NCBI RefSeq assembly: GCF_902813185.1
Contig: NZ_LR778301.1
Location: 4,072,001-4,136,000, forward strand
Length of the DNA: 64,000 nt
DNA from: Denitratisoma oestradiolicum
GTDB taxonomy: Bacteria; Pseudomonadota; Gammaproteobacteria; Burkholderiales; Rhodocyclaceae
Direction of reading: 5' to 3'
In this document: positions 47,405-55,641 of the stretch, one piece after another
How positions within the stretch are numbered: the first letter of the stretch is position 1
Layout: each line of letters begins with the position of its first letter
Made by a program: the position numbers and the translations under genes
Notes under the pieces: model-generated
What the model was told of the DNA's origin: nothing
The model's input: only the letters and a program-made list of their open reading frames with translations
Database searches by the model: none

Positions 47405-48781
47405 ATGATTTTCCTTGGGGCTGGCCTGCTGATCTGCCTGCTTGGCCTGGCGTCCGCCGCTTGGGCCGATGGGGCGCCTGCCCCATCCGTCCGCGCCAAC
47501 GCCGGGCACCAGCGGCCGGCCATGGTGCCCGAGTCTACTTGGCAGCGGGTAAGCCGGGGCGAATGGGCTGCCGCCCTGCCCGAACTGATGGCCCTGGAAC
47601 CCCAGGGCGCCATGGACCCTGCCTACAACGCCCTGCTGGCCGAAGCAGCCTTGGCCGTCGGTGAAAACGCTCAGGCCACCCTGGCCTTGGAACGCCTGGT
47701 GCTGCTCCAGCCCGACAACGCTGGCGCCTGGCTGGACCTGGCCGTGGCCAGCCTGCAACTGGGCGACCGCGCCAATGCCCAGCGGGCACTGGACCAGGTG
47801 GAGCGGGGCTTCGCCGCGCCGCCGGGCATCCGCGCCCTGATCCAGGACCTGCGGCGTCGGATGCAGGTTCAGGCCACCCTGACCGAACCGTCGCGCCACC
47901 GCCTGCGGGGTGGCCTGCTGCTCGGCCACGACAGCAACGCCAACGGCGGCCTGGCCGCCCGCAGCCTGAGCCTGACACCGGGGGCGGGAGTCATCGAGTT
48001 GCCGGTGGCCGATGACTTCCGCCCCCGCGCCGCCCCCTTCTGGCTGCTGACGGGGGAACTGGCCACTCGCCAGACCCTGGCCGGCCAGGCCGTGGAAGGC
48101 CGTCTCGCCCTGGCCGAAAAGCGCTACGACGGCCTGGGCGAATTCGACACCCGGGATATCGCCCTGGCCGGCGCCTGGCAGCGCCCCCTGCTCGGCGGCC
48201 TGGGCAGTGTGATGGCGGAATGGCGCCGGCTGGACATGGGAGGGCAGCCCCTGATCCAGGTGCCGCGTCTGCGCCTGGGCCTGGAATGGCCCCTACCCGA
48301 CAGCGGCTGCCGCCTGCTGGGGGCCGTGGATGGCGAATGGCGCCATTACCGTGGCGGCCTGGCCCGCTACGATGGCCGCCTGCTCTGGGGCGAGGCCGGC
48401 ACTCGCTGCCCTCTGGCCCGTGGCGCCCTGACCCTGCTGGCCCGTGCCGCCCGGGACGATGGCAGCGCCGAGCGACCGGGGGAAGACACTCGCCGCCAGG
48501 AACTGGCCCTCGCCTGGCAGGGCCCCGCCTTTCGCCGGGGCGAAGCCGTCCTCCTGGCCCAGGCGGGCCGGGCCAGGGACGAAGCCGGCTACAGCCCCCT
48601 GATCCGCAACGACGCCCGGCGTGAGATTCGCCGCTTCAGCCTGCGGGCCGAGCTGGCCTGGCCCCTCGCCGAAGCCTGGCAACTGGTGGCCGCCCTGGAG
48701 CACACCCGCCAGATTTCCAACCTGGGTCTTTTCGGCCTGGAGCAGCGCCTGCTGACGGCGGGCCTGCGCTACCAGCAATAA
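47405..48781 (+). CDS. TPR / Slam-like outer-membrane beta-barrel protein
   Basis: About 458 residues from the ATG at 47405; signal peptide LICLLGLASAAWA. The N-terminal half (about 40-160) is helical with TPR-like repeats (ALLAEAALAVGENAQATLAL, LDLAVASLQLGDRANAQRAL). The C-terminal half (about 180-458) begins with RLRGGLLLGHDSNANGG and continues in amphipathic strands to a final YQQ, the layout of surface lipoprotein assembly modifiers (Slam, DUF560). Slam proteins move specific beta-barrel-tipped proteins through the outer membrane; the FecR-domain protein before it is the likely client. The start is close behind a terminator, and the frame extends upstream only as a shadow. Confidence 0.8.
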   Translation: MIFLGAGLLICLLGLASAAWADGAPAPSVRANAGHQRPAMVPESTWQRVSRGEWAAALPELMALEPQGAMDPAYNALLAEAALAVGENAQATLALERLVLLQPDNAGAWLDLAVASLQLGDRANAQRALDQVERGFAAPPGIRALIQDLRRRMQVQATLTEPSRHRLRGGLLLGHDSNANGGLAARSLSLTPGAGVIELPVADDFRPRAAPFWLLTGELATRQTLAGQAVEGRLALAEKRYDGLGEFDTRDIALAGAWQRPLLGGLGSVMAEWRRLDMGGQPLIQVPRLRLGLEWPLPDSGCRLLGAVDGEWRHYRGGLARYDGRLLWGEAGTRCPLARGALTLLARAARDDGSAERPGEDTRRQELALAWQGPAFRRGEAVLLAQAGRARDEAGYSPLIRNDARREIRRFSLRAELAWPLAEAWQLVAALEHTRQISNLGLFGLEQRLLTAGLRYQQ

Positions 48782-49082
48782 GGGTCCGGTGAAATGTCGG
48801 GGAAAAAGTACAAACCCGCGCCAGGGCTGAAATATATTCATGAGCTTTGTTGACAATCCAACGCAAGCCTGTGATTCTACGAAAGGTTTCCCTTTGCTTC
48901 GCGGCCCCAGTGATTCCTTAAAATGTGATGCGCATCACATTTTAAGAAGATGTATGAAGCTAGGATAGAATCCGTATGTTGTGTAAATCCAGATTCGGGG
49001 TTTGGCGGGCTTCCGCCGGGGCCTGGAGTCTTAGGTAGTTTTTAGTTTCTTTTTTGATCCACTCTGTACAGGAGATCACACC
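48782..49082 (+). other. Promoter region and leader of the S-layer-like gene
   Basis: No gene is seen. The first 130 bases are AT-rich compared with the neighbouring genes, then follow the Crp palindrome, a -10-like TAGGAT and a leader of about 110 nt ending in ACAGGAGATCACACC before the ATG at 49083. The long leader with a small hairpin could stabilise a highly expressed mRNA, as known for S-layer transcripts in other bacteria. Confidence 0.6.
48917..48946. promoter_or_regulatory. Perfect 30-bp palindrome with Crp operator, upstream of the S-layer gene
   Basis: The centre TGTGATGCGCATCACA is a perfect CRP consensus site, and the symmetry continues without a mismatch to 15 bp on each side (48917-48946). 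A TAGGAT (48961-48966) placed as -10 would put the centre near -41.5, the class II activator position; TAGAAT at 48966 is an alternative. A leader of about 110 nt with a GGCGG/CCGCC hairpin (49007-49020) and the site AGGAG before the start codon follow. Confidence 0.88.
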
Positions 49083-52004
49083 ATGGCAGTTACCGCAGCA
49101 ATGCGTACCCAAGTTACCCAGCTTTATGTGGCCCTTTTCGGCCGCGCGCCCGACTCCGAAGGTCTGGGCTACTGGGTCAATGAAATTTCCACCGGCGCCA
49201 AGACCCTGGTTCAAGTCGCCCAAGCGATGTACGACACCACCCCGGCCCGTACCTACTACCCGCTGTACCTGACGAACAACGAAATCGTCACCAACTTCTA
49301 CACCAACGTTCTGGGCCGCACCCCGGATGCCGATGGTCTGGCCTACTGGTCTGGCCAACTCGCCACCAAGTCTGCCGGCCAAGTCATTGCCGACATGATC
49401 ACGGCCGTGGTCAATTATGCGGGTACTGACGCTGCCGCCCTGACTTCCCAGACCTTGTTCAATAACAAGGAAGCAGTTGCCGAGTACTACGCCGTGACCC
49501 AGCAGGGCAGCGCCACCAACGCAACCGCTGCCATCTCCGGCGTGACCGCTACCTCCGACGTCAGCACCGACGCCGCCAAGGCTGCGATCATCACGGCTGG
49601 CACTGCCACCGTAAGCGCCCAGACCTTCACGCTCACTGCGGCTGTGGATAGTGGTCCTTCATTCGTTGGAGGATCGGGCAATGACACCTTCAATGCTTCG
49701 GTCGCCGTAAACACTGGTACGGGTGTTTATGATGTTGAAACGCTGAGTGCCCTTGATATCATCGATGGCGGTGCCGGTACGGATACCCTGAACTACACGA
49801 CGGTCGGTGGTACTGCACTGCCTGCTGCAACGCTGACCAGCATCGAGCTGATTAACGTCGTCTCTGATGGTGCTGTTACTGCTGATGTCCAGAATGCTTC
49901 CAGCGTAACCACCTTGACCGCTAAGGCCGTAGCTAATGCGGTGGACATTGACACCAAGGGCAATGCGACCTCTGTGACTGTTACCGGTACAGCTACTACC
50001 GTTGCAATTGACGACAACGGCGCTACTGGCGCTGACAAACTGGCCACGGTTAGCATCACCGGTAATACCGGCAATGTGACCATTGGTGCGAATGCCTCAA
50101 CCGACACGCTGACCTCGCTGACCCTGATCAATTCTGTGAATGGCGATGCCACCGTGACGGCTGCCGCTGGCACGCGTGCCTTGGCGTTGACGCTGAATGG
50201 GGTAACCGGTCCGGGCAATAACGTGGTCATTACCGATGATACGGCTACCACCTTGACCATCACTGGCACCGGTGCCCTTTCTTCTGCCATTGACCTTCAG
50301 GCGGACGCGGCGACGACGATTTCCATCGCTGCTGATGAAAAGATTACCTTCGCTGCTATTGATGCCTCCGCAGCTACGACGCTGACGGTCACCGGCGACT
50401 CGCTGGTAACCTTTACCACCAACACAGCGGCTGATCTTGGTGCTCTGACCACTGTTAATGCCTCCGGTAACACGGGTGGCTTGTCCCTTGGTACTGAGCT
50501 TGCTACCGGTGTTACCTTCACGGGCAGTTCCGCTGCTGATAGTGTTAAGCTTGGCGCTACCACGAAGACCATCACCATGGGTGATGGTAACGATACGGTA
50601 ACGCTCAGCGCCAACGTGGGTACGGGAGGCACCATTGATGCAGGTGCTGGTACTGCTGACGTACTGAGCCTGACCGAAGCATTGGCTGCCAATGACAGTT
50701 TGTCTGCAAGCACTACTTTCGAAGGCAAGATTTCTGGTTTCGAAAGATTGGCACTGACTACAGTCACTGGTTCAAAAACAGTTGATCTGGCTAATCTGGA
50801 TGACATTTCCTGGGTTACCACAACAGCGGCTACTGCTCTGACTCTGGATAAAATGACCTCGGGGGGTACGGTTCAAATAACTGCAGCCTCTACCGCGGTA
50901 ACTGTAAATGTTACCGACGCTGCTCTGGGTGGTCATAACACTGATGTCCTTAACATCGAGCTCAAGGCTGCAACCAGTGGTGGAAACGTTGATTATGGTG
51001 CGCTGACGGCAGCAGCTGTCGAGACCATCAACGTTAACTCCACGCGCTCCGGCACGGTTGTGGCTGCGGATACCAACGAGATCGATCTGACTATTGCCAA
51101 CGTTGTTACCCTGAACGTTACGGGTGATGTTCTTGCTGATCTTGATGGTGCAGCCCTGGCAGGTAATGCTCTGGCGACGGTCAACGCCAGCACCAACACG
51201 GGTGGTCTGAAGGTTACGGTTACTGGCGCTTCGCAGGGTATTGCGATCACCGGTAGTGCAACCAAGGCCAACACCATGGTCGGTGGTTCTGGCGGTGACG
51301 TTATCACTGGCGGCAGCGGTGTAGATACGGTTGATGGTGGCGCAGGCGACGACCAGATTTCTGGTGGTGCAGGTGCTGATGTAATCACTGGCGGTACCGG
51401 TATTGATACCATTGATCTCGGCTCCGGCGTTGCTGGCGACACCGTGAAATATGGTGCGGCAAATACGTTGCTTGCAGCCAACCGTGATGTGATCACCAAC
51501 TTCACTGCTGGTGCGACTACTGCTGACACTGTTACAATTCTGGCAGCCTCAATTGTTGATACCACTGAAGCTGCTGGCGCAGGTGCCGCTACAGCCACTC
51601 AGTTCAAGACAATCAGCTCCACTTTGGCTGCAGGCGCTGCGACCTTTACGGCAACAGGGTATGATGCTGATACGGGTTGGGTAATGGAGATTGCCACCAC
51701 GCTGAGTTCGAATGGCGATTTGTCCTTGACGTCTGCCGCTGGTCTTAACGGGACTGAACTGCTCAAGGCACTGTCAAGCACGACGACTGCATCGACTGGT
51801 ATCGCATTTACTGATACTACAGATACCGGTGCAGAAGCCACAGCTGGATATATCATTGCATATCAAAATGACAAGGCTTATCTGTACTATGCGGCTGATG
51901 CAGATAATAGCAACAGCTATGAAGCAACTGAAATTGCGCTGATTGGTACATTTAACGGTGTCACCGCAGGTGCCTTTACGTTTGATAATATCGTTGCTGC
52001 TTAA
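49083..52004 (+). CDS. RTX / DUF4214 S-layer-like protein (RsaA-like)
   Basis: 973 residues without a signal peptide and without any Cys; rich in Thr, Ala, Val, Gly and Asp. The N-terminus (about 5-125) holds two DUF4214-like repeats (LYVALFGRAPDSEGLGYWV and FYTNVLGRTPDADGLAYW). A Thr/Val/Ala-rich region follows with Ca-type motifs (GGSGNDTF, DGGAGTDTL, LGATTKTITMGDGNDTV). RTX nonapeptides at about 734-780 (GGSGVDTVDGGAGDD, GGAGADVITGG) precede a 190-residue C-terminal tail, the usual place of the type I secretion signal. LGTELATGVTFTG and LGATTK resemble Caulobacter RsaA. GC is lower and codon use more T-ending than in the neighbours, fitting high expression. A T1SS is encoded at 22-26 kb. 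Confidence 0.87.
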   Translation: MAVTAAMRTQVTQLYVALFGRAPDSEGLGYWVNEISTGAKTLVQVAQAMYDTTPARTYYPLYLTNNEIVTNFYTNVLGRTPDADGLAYWSGQLATKSAGQVIADMITAVVNYAGTDAAALTSQTLFNNKEAVAEYYAVTQQGSATNATAAISGVTATSDVSTDAAKAAIITAGTATVSAQTFTLTAAVDSGPSFVGGSGNDTFNASVAVNTGTGVYDVETLSALDIIDGGAGTDTLNYTTVGGTALPAATLTSIELINVVSDGAVTADVQNASSVTTLTAKAVANAVDIDTKGNATSVTVTGTATTVAIDDNGATGADKLATVSITGNTGNVTIGANASTDTLTSLTLINSVNGDATVTAAAGTRALALTLNGVTGPGNNVVITDDTATTLTITGTGALSSAIDLQADAATTISIAADEKITFAAIDASAATTLTVTGDSLVTFTTNTAADLGALTTVNASGNTGGLSLGTELATGVTFTGSSAADSVKLGATTKTITMGDGNDTVTLSANVGTGGTIDAGAGTADVLSLTEALAANDSLSASTTFEGKISGFERLALTTVTGSKTVDLANLDDISWVTTTAATALTLDKMTSGGTVQITAASTAVTVNVTDAALGGHNTDVLNIELKAATSGGNVDYGALTAAAVETINVNSTRSGTVVAADTNEIDLTIANVVTLNVTGDVLADLDGAALAGNALATVNASTNTGGLKVTVTGASQGIAITGSATKANTMVGGSGGDVITGGSGVDTVDGGAGDDQISGGAGADVITGGTGIDTIDLGSGVAGDTVKYGAANTLLAANRDVITNFTAGATTADTVTILAASIVDTTEAAGAGAATATQFKTISSTLAAGAATFTATGYDADTGWVMEIATTLSSNGDLSLTSAAGLNGTELLKALSSTTTASTGIAFTDTTDTGAEATAGYIIAYQNDKAYLYYAADADNSNSYEATEIALIGTFNGVTAGAFTFDNIVAA

Positions 52005-52060
52005 TTTCCCCTGAGACAAGTACCTGCCCTCGGGTAGGTGCTTGAGGTGGAAGCCATTGA

Positions 52061-52094
52061 AACCCTGTCCTTCTCACGAGGGGCAGGGTTTTTT
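52061..52094 (+). terminator. Rho-independent terminator of the S-layer-like gene
   Basis: AACCCTGTCC (52061-52070) pairs with GGGCAGGGTT (52081-52090), with one G-T pair, a 10-base loop and a run of T (52089-52094). A second, imperfect hairpin (AAGTACCTGCCC with GGGTAGGTGCTT, about 52018-52043) stands before it, making a double terminator behind a presumably very strong gene. Confidence 0.9.
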
Positions 52095-52115
52095 CCATAA
52101 GGGACTTGCGGACAC

Positions 52116-52808
52116 GTGCAGGGTCTTTACGGAAGAAATCACAAGGGAGCCATTGCCATCGCCAAGCCAGATCCCGCCCTGATCGCCGTGCTCATCAACC
52201 GCGAGCACAGCCGCCTGTCGAGCCAGGTCAAGACGCTGGAGAAAGTGCTGCACGCGTTGTTCTCTGACAAGGAATACCAGCGCCTGATCCAACTGGCTGC
52301 CAACTGGCGCGCGCTGCTGGCCTTTGACGACGGCGCCCCGAAACTGGCCGATACGCTGGAGGTGTTCATCGCCGCCTACCGGCAGCGCTCACCCGACCAG
52401 GAGAGGCTGCACGACGAGGTGGTCTTCCAAGCCGGCGTCTACCGCATGGGCCATTGGGCGCTGGTCAAGCACTTCATCCCCGGCGTCACCGATTGCCTGG
52501 ACAACTTCGGCAGCGTCCTGCCCAAGTACCGCGAAGCCTTCAAACGCCGATACGAGGCCGAGGGCAACCTGTCGGTCGAGGCGCAGTCGCAACTGCTCAA
52601 AGCCCAGTACGCCTTGATCCCCAACCGCCGTGATCCGTACCGGCACGAGGAGATGAAACGCCGAGGGCTGGTTACCGCCGACGGCATCGTGCCGATGGGC
52701 GTGAAGGAAGCGCTGGCGTTGATTGAGCGCGAGGAGGCGCAGGCTGCGCTACCGGCCAAGCGCGGTGTGGTGGCGTGGGTGGCGGATCGGTTTCGGCGCA
52801 AAGAGTGA
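52116..52808 (+). CDS. Unknown protein at the start of the mobile region
   Basis: Up to 230 residues in a frame opening with GTG at 52116; no ATG occurs before residue 110, so the true start is unsure and the gene may be 5'-truncated by the junction just upstream. The protein is mostly helical and charged (LSSQVKTLEKVLHALFSDKEY, LIEREEAQAALPAKRGVVAWVADRFRRKE) with a basic C-terminus, and has no membrane segment. I do not recognise the family. It is followed after 18 bp by the membrane gene coupled to abiH, so the three may be one operon. Confidence 0.6.
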   Translation: MQGLYGRNHKGAIAIAKPDPALIAVLINREHSRLSSQVKTLEKVLHALFSDKEYQRLIQLAANWRALLAFDDGAPKLADTLEVFIAAYRQRSPDQERLHDEVVFQAGVYRMGHWALVKHFIPGVTDCLDNFGSVLPKYREAFKRRYEAEGNLSVEAQSQLLKAQYALIPNRRDPYRHEEMKRRGLVTADGIVPMGVKEALALIEREEAQAALPAKRGVVAWVADRFRRKE

Positions 52809-52826
52809 ACACGCAGGGTAGGGGCT

Positions 52827-53438
52827 ATGGAAAGTGAACAGCTGGAAACTGAGGGTAAGGCCTCAAAATGGGAGCAAGCTCTTCAACGCTTAGAAATAAC
52901 TCCGGAGCAGCGTCTCGTCATCGAGAACGCCAAAGCAAAGGAGGCAGACGATTGGTCGCTGGAAGAAGCTGATCTGATTATGCGTGTCAGCCGTGAAGCG
53001 CGTCGTCTTCAGGCCGTTGATGAATATAAGGCTCTACCGCAAGATGACCGCGAGCGGGAGCACCATCGAGTATGGCAATTGATTGGCGGATATACCGCCT
53101 TCATTGCGGCGGCCTGCCTGGCGGTAATCAGCTCTTCAAAATCTGAGGGCAGCTACGCATTCGCATTTTCGTTCTGGGTAGTCTCGCTGCCTCTTCTTTG
53201 CGGCGCAATGTTGCTGGACTACCACGTTCGAGTAAGGCAGGCGAGGCTTAACAGCAAAGTCAGGAGCTTCTTGCTGACGGTGGGCGTTTTATCAAGCCAC
53301 TTAGGAACGGTGGGTATGGTGAGTACATACTCGTGGGTCGCAGCCGTCGTGTATGGGCTGTGTCCATTGTTGGTCGGCCTATATCTGCACGAAACCATCG
53401 CGCTTGGGGCAGAAAAACTTCGAGGATCTTTAGATTGA
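52827..53438 (+). CDS. Membrane protein translationally coupled to AbiH
   Basis: 203 residues: an acidic, helical N-terminal half (1-85) and four membrane segments in the second half (LIGGYTAFIAAACLAVI, AFAFSFWVVSLPLLCGAMLL, FLLTVGVLSSHLGTVGMV, VAAVVYGLCPLLVGLYL). Its stop codon overlaps the TTG start of abiH (TTGA), so expression is tied. I do not recognise a named family. A membrane partner for a phage-defence effector is an inference from the coupling and topology. Confidence 0.8.
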   Translation: MESEQLETEGKASKWEQALQRLEITPEQRLVIENAKAKEADDWSLEEADLIMRVSREARRLQAVDEYKALPQDDREREHHRVWQLIGGYTAFIAAACLAVISSSKSEGSYAFAFSFWVVSLPLLCGAMLLDYHVRVRQARLNSKVRSFLLTVGVLSSHLGTVGMVSTYSWVAAVVYGLCPLLVGLYLHETIALGAEKLRGSLD

Positions 53439-54340
53439 ACGACAAGCTGTACGTCATAGGAAACGGCTTCGATCTCCATCACAGGATGCCGACCCAGTTT
53501 TCGGATTTTCGCACCTTTGCTCGAAAGGCTGCGCCAGATGTGTTCCGCGCCGTTGATGACTATGTGCCAGTGAGCGCCAACTGGTCAGACCTGGAGAATG
53601 CCCTGGCCGCCCTTGATGTCGAAACCGTCAAAGAGGACTTGAGCTGCTTCATGCCATCCTACGCTGCAGATGACTGGCGCGACTCCGGTCACCATGACTT
53701 TCAGTTTGAAGTGGATCGTGTGGTCCGCCAGCTTTCGGTAGAGCTGAGGTCGGTTTTTGCCCGATGGGTCCGGCAGATCAAAGTCCCGGATCTTGCCAAT
53801 GCGCCTGGGGTCCATCGTCTGACGAGCATTGACCGCAGTGCATCTTTCTTGACGTTCAACTACACGCCCACCCTGGCTGATCTATACGGCGTGCCGCTGG
53901 AGCGAACGCTTCATATCCATGGCACGTCTTCCGATGATGACCAGGAACTGGTCCTGGGGCACGGCTGGAATTCGGCGATGCGGAAATCGCTGAATGACCG
54001 TCCAGACATCGAGGATGTGGACACCCGAATGATCGAGGCGAACCAGATCCTAGATCGGTACTTCACCGCCACCTTCAAGCCGTCAAAACAGCTGATCGCG
54101 CAGCACCAAGAATTCTTCCGCGCCTTGGACGAGGTCACGCACGTCACCGTCCTTGGGCACTCCCTTTCGAATGTGGACGCTGAGTATTTTCGGGCGCTGC
54201 TGGCGGTGCCAGCTGTGGCCTCGGCCACCTGGACGGTGGCTTGCCGCCACAGCGACGATGCTGCTGAAAAAACTCAGCGGCTCGTTAACTTGGGCTTGCC
54301 GGCAAGTCAGATCAGGGCGGTTGCATGGACCTCACTTTGA
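53435..54340 (+). CDS. abiH: AbiH-family abortive infection protein
   Basis: 301 residues from the TTG at 53435 (GAGGA nearby), overlapping the preceding stop by TTGA. The N-terminus LYVIGNGFDLHHRMPTQFSD is the AbiH hallmark (N-G-F-D-x-x-H), ASFLTFNYTPTLADLYG is the middle motif, and HVTVLGHSLSNVDAEYF is the C-terminal one. AbiH proteins from Lactococcus and many Proteobacteria stop phage spread; their mechanism is poorly known. The surrounding region carries phage-like genes, so it may defend its host element against competing phages. GC (about 57%) is lower than in the polysaccharide locus. Confidence 0.92.
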   Translation: MNDKLYVIGNGFDLHHRMPTQFSDFRTFARKAAPDVFRAVDDYVPVSANWSDLENALAALDVETVKEDLSCFMPSYAADDWRDSGHHDFQFEVDRVVRQLSVELRSVFARWVRQIKVPDLANAPGVHRLTSIDRSASFLTFNYTPTLADLYGVPLERTLHIHGTSSDDDQELVLGHGWNSAMRKSLNDRPDIEDVDTRMIEANQILDRYFTATFKPSKQLIAQHQEFFRALDEVTHVTVLGHSLSNVDAEYFRALLAVPAVASATWTVACRHSDDAAEKTQRLVNLGLPASQIRAVAWTSL

Positions 54341-54345
54341 TTGAC

Positions 54346-54418
54346 CGTTAACAAAACAATTGACAGCAAACCTTCACCTTCTCTACAATCATCGTTAATA
54401 AATCACGCAACGGTTAAC
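54346..54418 (+). promoter_or_regulatory. Strong sigma-70 promoter with CGTTAA operator-like repeats for the XRE gene
   Basis: TTGACA (54360-54365), an 18-bp spacer and TACAAT (54384-54389) form an almost consensus promoter. CGTTAAC at 54346, CGTTAAT at 54393 and the inverted GGTTAACG at 54412 flank it, one upstream, one at the expected start and one before the ATG at 54423. They are candidate operators for the XRE protein itself. Confidence 0.75.
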
Positions 54419-54422
54419 GATC

Positions 54423-54692
54423 ATGGGCTTCGGCACCTTCATCCGAGAAAAACGCGAGCAGGCCAATGTGCCGATGAACGAGTTCGCTCGCAGCCTGGGC
54501 ATCTCGCCGGCCTACTGGTCGCGCATCGAGCGCGAACTGGAGAAGGCGCCCAAGGATGAGCTGATCACCAAGGCTGCAGAGAAGCTCGGTCTCAACCCCG
54601 ACGAGGCTTTCATCGAGGCCAGCCGCTTGCCCCCGGATATGCAGAAGGACGTCAGCACGGTCGTTCGCCTGTATCGCAAATCCCTGGGTTAA
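54423..54692 (+). CDS. XRE-family HTH transcriptional regulator
   Basis: 89 residues with a helix-turn-helix: FIREKREQANVPMNEFARSLGISPAYWSRIERE. The rest is short and helical (DELITKAAEKLGLNPDEAF). In typical ImmA/ImmR or Xre/IrrE pairs this small regulator represses its operon and is cleared by the metalloprotease encoded next. Operator-like CGTTAA repeats lie upstream, suggesting autorepression. Confidence 0.9.
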   Translation: MGFGTFIREKREQANVPMNEFARSLGISPAYWSRIERELEKAPKDELITKAAEKLGLNPDEAFIEASRLPPDMQKDVSTVVRLYRKSLG

Positions 54693-54732
54693 GGCGGTGA
54701 CGGATGCCAGCGCTTTCCCTGCGGTATGACCA

Positions 54733-55532
54733 TTGCTCCTTCGCAAGCCTCGCTACCTGAACAAGTTCGCCATCGAGACCGTGGCCCGTGAGGCCAGAGC
54801 ACAGCTTTGTCTCCTGGCGCGGATGCGCTGACACTGGCGCAACTGGCGGCCATCTCCGATCTGACCATCAACGGCCTGCCGTACCAACTGTGGGTCAGTC
54901 TGGATCATCCCGTCACCGATGAGGATGGTCTGCCCGTATTGGGCCTGTGCGAGTTCGACCCAGATTGCGGCGAAGACGCCGTCTCCGTGCTGGTCTCACC
55001 GGTCGGCGAGCAACTCACGCCCGAGCTGGCGCTGTCCACCTTCGCCCACGAACTGGGCCACGCCATCTTCGACGCCCCGGCCTGGCTGATTGCTGCCAAG
55101 CAAGGGCCGGGATTGTTCGACGAACCGGATACCAGTCAGCGCCGTGCTTACCGCACGGCCACGCCGGATGCTGAACACCTGGGCGCCACGGCGCAGCCGC
55201 AAAACACCGCCCTCGAGAAAGAAATCCGCATCGCCGAGTTCCGCGCCAACGAGTTCATGGGCTCGCTGCTGGTGCCGCGCGACCGCCTGGTCGAGCTGGC
55301 TGTGGCCCGTGCGCCGGACTTCGATGTCGGCATTGAGCGCGATGGCGGCCTGTCTGAGGAACTGCACGCCGCTACACCTCGGCTGATCGAGCAAGGTACC
55401 TTCGGCTTCGTCGGTATGGAAAACCTCCAGCGCGAACTGGCCGCCACCTTCGGCGTGAACCCCAAATTCATCCGTGTGCGGATGGAACGCTACGGGCTGC
55501 TGCCCACTCTGCCTGGTAGAGGACAAGCATGA
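54733..55532 (+). pseudogene. ImmA/IrrE-family metallopeptidase with one apparent frameshift
   Basis: The 5' part read from TTG 54733 gives LLLRKPRYLNKFAIETVA followed by REARAQLCL; the rest reads from about 54811 in another frame as SPGADALTLAQLAAISDL and continues to the stop at 55530. One missing base in the CTCCTGG stretch (54811-54817) would restore a protein of about 266 residues. The zinc motif AHELGHAIFDAP (H-E-x-x-H) is intact. ImmA-type proteases degrade phage or ICE repressors such as the XRE protein encoded just before. If the shift is real, the de-repression switch is broken; if it is a base-calling error, the gene is whole. An internal TTG start at 54807 is also possible. Confidence 0.75.
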
Positions 55533-55641
55533 GTCACTGATCGGATGCGCAACACGCCGGCCGGGTGCCGGCATTTTGAGCACTGATATTAATAGTTCGC
55601 GCAACAGTTTAATTAAACGCCACTCGTAAAGGAGAACAAGA

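Noticed and set aside
49487..51856. Several minus-strand frames inside the S-layer-like gene
   Set aside because: They are Val/Ser/Pro-rich mirror images of the Thr/Ala repeats and have no start signals.
49083..52004. Possible CRISPR or satellite repeats in the repetitive S-layer gene
   Set aside because: The DNA repeats are degenerate and in frame with protein motifs; no constant repeats with unique spacers are present.
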